Under the pieces are notes generated by a model. That model was not told the DNA's origin and made no database searches. It saw only the letters and a program-made list of their open reading frames with translations. A DNA stretch of 8,834 nt from Actinomycetes bacterium. Its GTDB lineage: Bacteria > Actinomycetota > Actinomycetes > S36-B12 > UBA5976. The DNA lies in NCBI GenBank assembly GCA_021784375.1, contig JAJXSV010000085.1:1-8834 (forward strand). Direction: 5' to 3'. Each line of letters opens with the position of its first letter. Positions within the stretch are counted from its first letter, which is position 1. The translations under genes were made by a program, and so were the position numbers. Below are positions 5,926-8,834 of this stretch, in pieces.

Positions 5926-6929
5926 TACTGCTCCTGGCCTTCCGCGATCAGGTTGTACTTCGTGATGTTGTTGTCAGCGATCCGCTGCAGTTTCTCGACG
6001 ATGTCGGGACGGCCCTTGGGGCCGAAGAGGTGCGCGTAGCGCTTCTGCGGCTTCAGGTACTCCTCGACCGGAATGCGGCGCCGGATCTTCGTGCTCGACT
6101 TCATCTCGCCGTACTCGGCCTCGAACACCGGGAAGAATCCCGACTCGACGGCCGCGCGCGACAACTGGATGGTCTCGTCGGAGCGGGATCCCCATCCGAG
6201 CGGGCAGGGCACGAGCACGTGCAGGTAGCGCGCACCGCGGTAGGTCATGGCCTTCTTGACCTTGGCCTCCAGGTCATGCAGGTCCGCCACCGTCGCCGTC
6301 GCCACGTAGGGGATGTGGTGCGCCATGGCGATGAGCGGCAGGAACTTGCCCTGGTTGAAGTAGGCGCCAGGTTCGGCACCCGACGCGTGTGAGGTGTTCG
6401 TGCGGGCCGCCGGCGGCGTCGCACCCGAGCGCTGGACGCCCGTGTTCATGTAGGCCTCGTTGTCGTAGCAGACGTAGAGGACGTCGTCGTTGCGCTCCCA
6501 CATGCCGGAGAGCGGGCCGAAGCCGATGTCGACGGTGCCGCCGTCGCCGCCCTGGGCGATGACGCGGATGTCGGTCTTGCCCTGCGCCTTCAGGGACGCT
6601 GCGACGCCCGAAGCCACCGCGGCCGCGTTCCCGAACAGCGAGTGCAGCCAGGGGATGCGCCATGACGTCTCCGGGTACGGGGTGGAGAAGACCTCGAGGC
6701 AGCCGGTGGCGTTGACCGCCATCACCTTGCCGCCGGTGACCGCCATGGCGGTGTCGAGCACGTAGCGCGCGCCCAGCGCCTCGCCGCAGCCCTGGCACGC
6801 ACGGTGCCCGGAGGTCAGCGCGTTGACCCGGTTCGGGTTCGACTGCTCCGAGCGCTCCTCGTCGGTGAGCAGTCGGTTGCCGACCGCGAAGGAACCGACC
6901 TGGTAGAACTTCAGTGGCGTCACGGTCAT
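5925..6929 (-). CDS. porB: 2-oxoacid (pyruvate):ferredoxin oxidoreductase, beta subunit
   Basis: A 334-residue thiamine-diphosphate and [4Fe-4S] subunit. The four cluster ligands of the PorB family are visible: Cys45 and Cys48 in CQGCGE, Cys77 in NATGCLEV and Cys242 in PCPLGW. The TPP/Mg motif runs from GGDGG (127-131) to CYDNEAYMNTGVQRS (154-168), with Asp129 and Asn157 as expected metal ligands. YDNEAYMNTG and the adjacent GATP are typical of pyruvate-type beta subunits. The length is normal. The frame stays open about 175 codons upstream, but that part is a shadow of the alpha gene. The ATG at 6929 overlaps the alpha stop as ATGA, implying coupled translation. The partner alpha subunit supplies the rest of the active site. 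Pyruvate is the likely substrate, but another 2-oxoacid is not excluded. Confidence 0.94.
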   Translation of the reverse strand: MTVTPLKFYQVGSFAVGNRLLTDEERSEQSNPNRVNALTSGHRACQGCGEALGARYVLDTAMAVTGGKVMAVNATGCLEVFSTPYPETSWRIPWLHSLFGNAAAVASGVAASLKAQGKTDIRVIAQGGDGGTVDIGFGPLSGMWERNDDVLYVCYDNEAYMNTGVQRSGATPPAARTNTSHASGAEPGAYFNQGKFLPLIAMAHHIPYVATATVADLHDLEAKVKKAMTYRGARYLHVLVPCPLGWGSRSDETIQLSRAAVESGFFPVFEAEYGEMKSSTKIRRRIPVEEYLKPQKRYAHLFGPKGRPDIVEKLQRIADNNITKYNLIAEGQEQ

Positions 6930-8107
6930 GCCGGGATCATCCCTTCGTTGAGATCCAGGAACGTCAACGCCTCGGCCTCGCCGGCGATGGACTTCCGGAG
7001 GATGTCGTGCAGCGAAGCACGCGTGATGGCGCGGCCGCCGAGCCCGGCGACCACCGTGTTCTGGGGGATGTCGAGGCCCTGCAGGGCCATGCGGATGTCG
7101 GAGTCGACGACACCGCCGATGCCCACCGCGAAGGCCCGCTCGAGGACCACGACCCGCTTGGCGTGCTGCAACTTCTCGCGGATGGCGGCCGTGGGGAACG
7201 GCCGGTACGAGGTGATGCCGAGGACCCCGATCGACGTCCCCTGCTCCCGCATCTCGTCGATGACGTCCTCGAGGGTGCCGATGGTGGCGCCGAGTGCCAC
7301 GACGACCGTGTCCGCACCCTCCGTGCCGTAATCGGTGACTAGGCCCATGTAGTCGTTGGGGCCGCCCGCACGGCGCCCGAAGGCCCGGCTGAACTCCTCC
7401 GAGAGGCCGGGGATGGCGGCCAGCGCCTCGAGCTGCTTGTGATGGGCCAGCCAACGCACCTCGGTGAATGCCTCCGGCCCCACCATGGCGCCGATCGACA
7501 CCGGGTTCTCCACGTCGAGCTTCTGTCGCGGCACGAAAGCGGTGAGGAAGGCATCGCTCTGGGCCTGCTCCGGCACGTCGATCTGCTCCATGGCATGCGT
7601 GAGCACGAAGCCGTCCATGCAGACCATGACCGGCATGGAGACGAGTTCCGCCAAGCGGAAGGCGAACACGTGCAGGTCGGCTGCCGCCTGGTTGTCCTGG
7701 GCGTACAACTGGATCCAGCCGGAGTCGCGCTGGCTCATGGCGTCCGTGTGGTCGTTCCAGATGTTGATGGGGGCGCCGATGGCGCGGTTGGCCACCGTCA
7801 TGACGATCGGCAGGCCGAGCCCCGAGGCGTTGTAGACGGCCTCCACCATGTACAGCAGGCCCTGGCTGGCGGTTGCCGTGTAGGTGCGCGAGCCGGTGGC
7901 CGAGGAGCCGATGGCGACCGACATGGCGCCGAACTCGGACTCCACGTTCAGGAACTCGCAGTGCTCGATGCCGCCCTTGCGGACGATGTCATCGAGCGCC
8001 TCCACGATGTGGGTCTGGGGTGAGATGGGATAGGCGCAGATGACGCCGGGGCGGCAGGTGGCCACCGCCTGCGCGATTGCCTGGGAACCCTCGATCTGCT
8101 TACGCAT
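6926..8107 (-). CDS. porA: 2-oxoacid (pyruvate):ferredoxin oxidoreductase, alpha subunit
   Basis: A 393-residue subunit with the pyrimidine-binding domain of TPP in the N-terminal half and a transketolase C-terminal-like domain (about 265-390). Key residues: YPISPQT (26-32), where Ser29 replaces the Thr usual in YPITP; Glu58 in VESEFGA, corresponding to the TPP-activating Glu; and Arg108 in VANRAIGAP, the position that binds the substrate carboxylate in pyruvate enzymes. The stretch NIWNDHTDAMSQRDSGWIQ is characteristic of pyruvate-type alpha subunits. The ATG at 8107 overlaps the gamma stop by 8 nt and has a GGAGG (8121-8117) 9 nt upstream within the gamma gene. The downstream beta gene overlaps by 4 nt. 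It catalyses CoA-dependent oxidative decarboxylation to acyl-CoA and CO2, reversible in many members. Confidence 0.94.
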   Translation of the reverse strand: MRKQIEGSQAIAQAVATCRPGVICAYPISPQTHIVEALDDIVRKGGIEHCEFLNVESEFGAMSVAIGSSATGSRTYTATASQGLLYMVEAVYNASGLGLPIVMTVANRAIGAPINIWNDHTDAMSQRDSGWIQLYAQDNQAAADLHVFAFRLAELVSMPVMVCMDGFVLTHAMEQIDVPEQAQSDAFLTAFVPRQKLDVENPVSIGAMVGPEAFTEVRWLAHHKQLEALAAIPGLSEEFSRAFGRRAGGPNDYMGLVTDYGTEGADTVVVALGATIGTLEDVIDEMREQGTSIGVLGITSYRPFPTAAIREKLQHAKRVVVLERAFAVGIGGVVDSDIRMALQGLDIPQNTVVAGLGGRAITRASLHDILRKSIAGEAEALTFLDLNEGMIPA

Positions 8108-8684
8108 GAGCCATTGCCTCCACCTTCTGTGCGCGTACGTAGTCGAACGCCTCGCGAGCCGCCCGGATGTTGCCCTCGGCGATCTTCGGCGGGAAGCGCT
8201 CCTCGATGGCGCGGACCACTGACTCCAGGGCCACCTGGCGGGTGGCGGCGGCGTAGCCGCCGAGCAGGGCGGCGTTGGGGAGGGGACGGCCCACGTACTT
8301 CAGGGCGTAGTCGGACGCCGGCACCGTCAGCCTCCGGTACTCGAACGCGGAGTGCTGGAGTGACTCGATGCCGAGTTCCTCCCAGGTCTTCTTGGTGTTG
8401 ATGAGGATGTATGCGTCATCGGTGACACCGGAGAACACGTCGACCTGGTGGAGCAGGGTCGGGTCCTGGATGATCAGCGCCTGCGGCACCAGCACCGGTT
8501 CCCGCAGGCGGATCGGCTTGTCATCGAAGCGCGCGTAGGCGACAACCGGCGCGCCGGTTCGCTCGGAGCCGAAGCTCGGGAAGGCTTGGGCGTACTTGCC
8601 GTCGTAAAACGCTGCGACGCTGAGCAACTCCGCTGCGGTGACGACGCCCTGCCCACCGCGGCCATGGATTCTCGACTGGAACAC
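8100..8684 (-). CDS. porG: 2-oxoacid (pyruvate):ferredoxin oxidoreductase, gamma subunit
   Basis: A 194-residue subunit (from the GTG at 8684) that contributes to coenzyme A binding. It begins FQSRIHGRGGQG, with the glycine-rich motif at residues 8-13 followed by VVTAAELL. It then carries FPSFGSERTGAPV (about 35-47), the second family signature, and ends in a helical region with LPNAALLGG (about 135-143). The frame is open to an ATG at 8762, but the extra 26 residues are Arg-rich and unlike the family, whose members start just before the RIHGRGGQG strand. The GTG lies 6 nt after CAGAAT, which fits a leaderless start, and no Shine-Dalgarno sequence precedes either candidate. It is the first gene of the gamma-alpha-beta-fusion operon. 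The stop overlaps the alpha start by 8 nt. The family call is firm; the start is less so. Confidence 0.92.
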   Translation of the reverse strand: MFQSRIHGRGGQGVVTAAELLSVAAFYDGKYAQAFPSFGSERTGAPVVAYARFDDKPIRLREPVLVPQALIIQDPTLLHQVDVFSGVTDDAYILINTKKTWEELGIESLQHSAFEYRRLTVPASDYALKYVGRPLPNAALLGGYAAATRQVALESVVRAIEERFPPKIAEGNIRAAREAFDYVRAQKVEAMAHA

Positions 8685-8696
8685 GTATGAATTCTG
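8685..8696 (-). promoter_or_regulatory. Putative leaderless promoter (-10) of the oxidoreductase operon
   Basis: On the minus strand CAGAAT (8696-8691; matches TATAAT at four positions including the conserved A2 and T6) is followed by 6 nt and the GTG at 8684. No good -35 hexamer is seen about 17 nt upstream. The call depends on the GTG start being right. Confidence 0.35.
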
Positions 8697-8745
8697 GCGC
8701 AATGTCCGTTTCGCCGCGACGTGACCAATGGCCCTCGCGAACATG

Positions 8746-8755
8746 ACGAATTCGT
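8746..8755. promoter_or_regulatory. 10-bp palindrome upstream of the operon, possible operator
   Basis: ACGAATTCGT is a perfect palindrome about 60 bp upstream of the proposed GTG start. A second GAATTC core lies at 8689-8694, overlapping the predicted -10 region. The region 8680-8780 is visibly more A/T-rich than its surroundings, as is usual for promoters. A regulator site is a guess from symmetry and position only. From 8756 to the right edge I see no gene or other structure. Confidence 0.2.
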
Positions 8756-8834
8756 GGCCCATTCGTGCAGCATTTCCACCGGAATTGGCGCGTGCGGTGC
8801 TGGGGTTGTGCTACGCGCCCGCTTGCTGGCAGCC

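Noticed and set aside
4276..6039. 587-codon plus-strand ORF antisense to the GltD/ferredoxin fusion gene
   Set aside because: Its translation is low-information (Val/Leu/Arg/Gly/Ala-rich) with no domain motif, and the minus strand encodes a protein with full cofactor motifs. Long antisense frames are expected in very GC-rich genes.
6930..7454. Upstream extension of the beta-subunit frame
   Set aside because: The extra 175 codons are Arg/His/Gly-rich and lie inside the alpha gene. The ATG at 6929 with the ATGA overlap is the family-consistent start.
8685..8762. ATG at 8762 as start of the gamma subunit
   Set aside because: It would add 26 Arg-rich residues absent from the family and has no Shine-Dalgarno sequence at usable spacing. 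It is kept only as a less likely alternative.

Overview
The base composition is very GC-rich, with GC-rich third codon positions, frequent GTG starts and several apparently leaderless genes. This points to a high-GC Gram-positive organism (Actinobacteria). Nothing here allows a safe genus call. There is no integrase, IS element, CRISPR array or other sign of recent transfer, so the window looks like ordinary chromosome.

Left part (1-2160). The 3' portion of a membrane sensor histidine kinase (+), cut by the left edge, converges on an isochorismatase-family cysteine hydrolase (-) with only 3 bp between the stop codons. Diverging from the hydrolase, across a 64-bp interval with mirror-image -10 boxes, is a minimal zincin metallopeptidase (+). 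Its start is overlapped (TGATG) by a possible 22-codon leaderless leader ORF. Two GC-rich hairpins separate the zincin from a convergent tRNA-Lys(CTT) gene (-).

Middle part (2160-4300). A DUF885 predicted zinc peptidase (+) is transcribed away from the tRNA, with its best start at a leaderless GTG at 2222. It is followed by a 56-residue orphan ORF (+) and then a perfect 18-bp stem-loop that serves as a bidirectional terminator.

Right part (4303-8834, all minus strand). A tight four-gene operon in transcriptional order gamma, alpha, beta, then a fused electron-transfer subunit encodes a CoA-dependent 2-oxoacid (most likely pyruvate):acceptor oxidoreductase. The junctions overlap by 8, 4 and 1 nt. 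The last subunit joins a GltD-like NAD(P)H/FAD oxidoreductase to a C-terminal 2[4Fe-4S] ferredoxin (PorD-like) domain. The expected electron path is 2-oxoacid to TPP (alpha/beta), to the [4Fe-4S] of beta, to the ferredoxin clusters of the fusion, to FAD, and then to NAD(P)+, or the reverse. The complex could therefore use a pyridine nucleotide rather than, or besides, free ferredoxin. This fused architecture is the most interesting item in the window, although its parts are known families.

A recurring pattern is a TAnnnT-like -10 hexamer ending 6-7 nt before the start codon. It occurs at five gene starts, as expected for leaderless transcripts.
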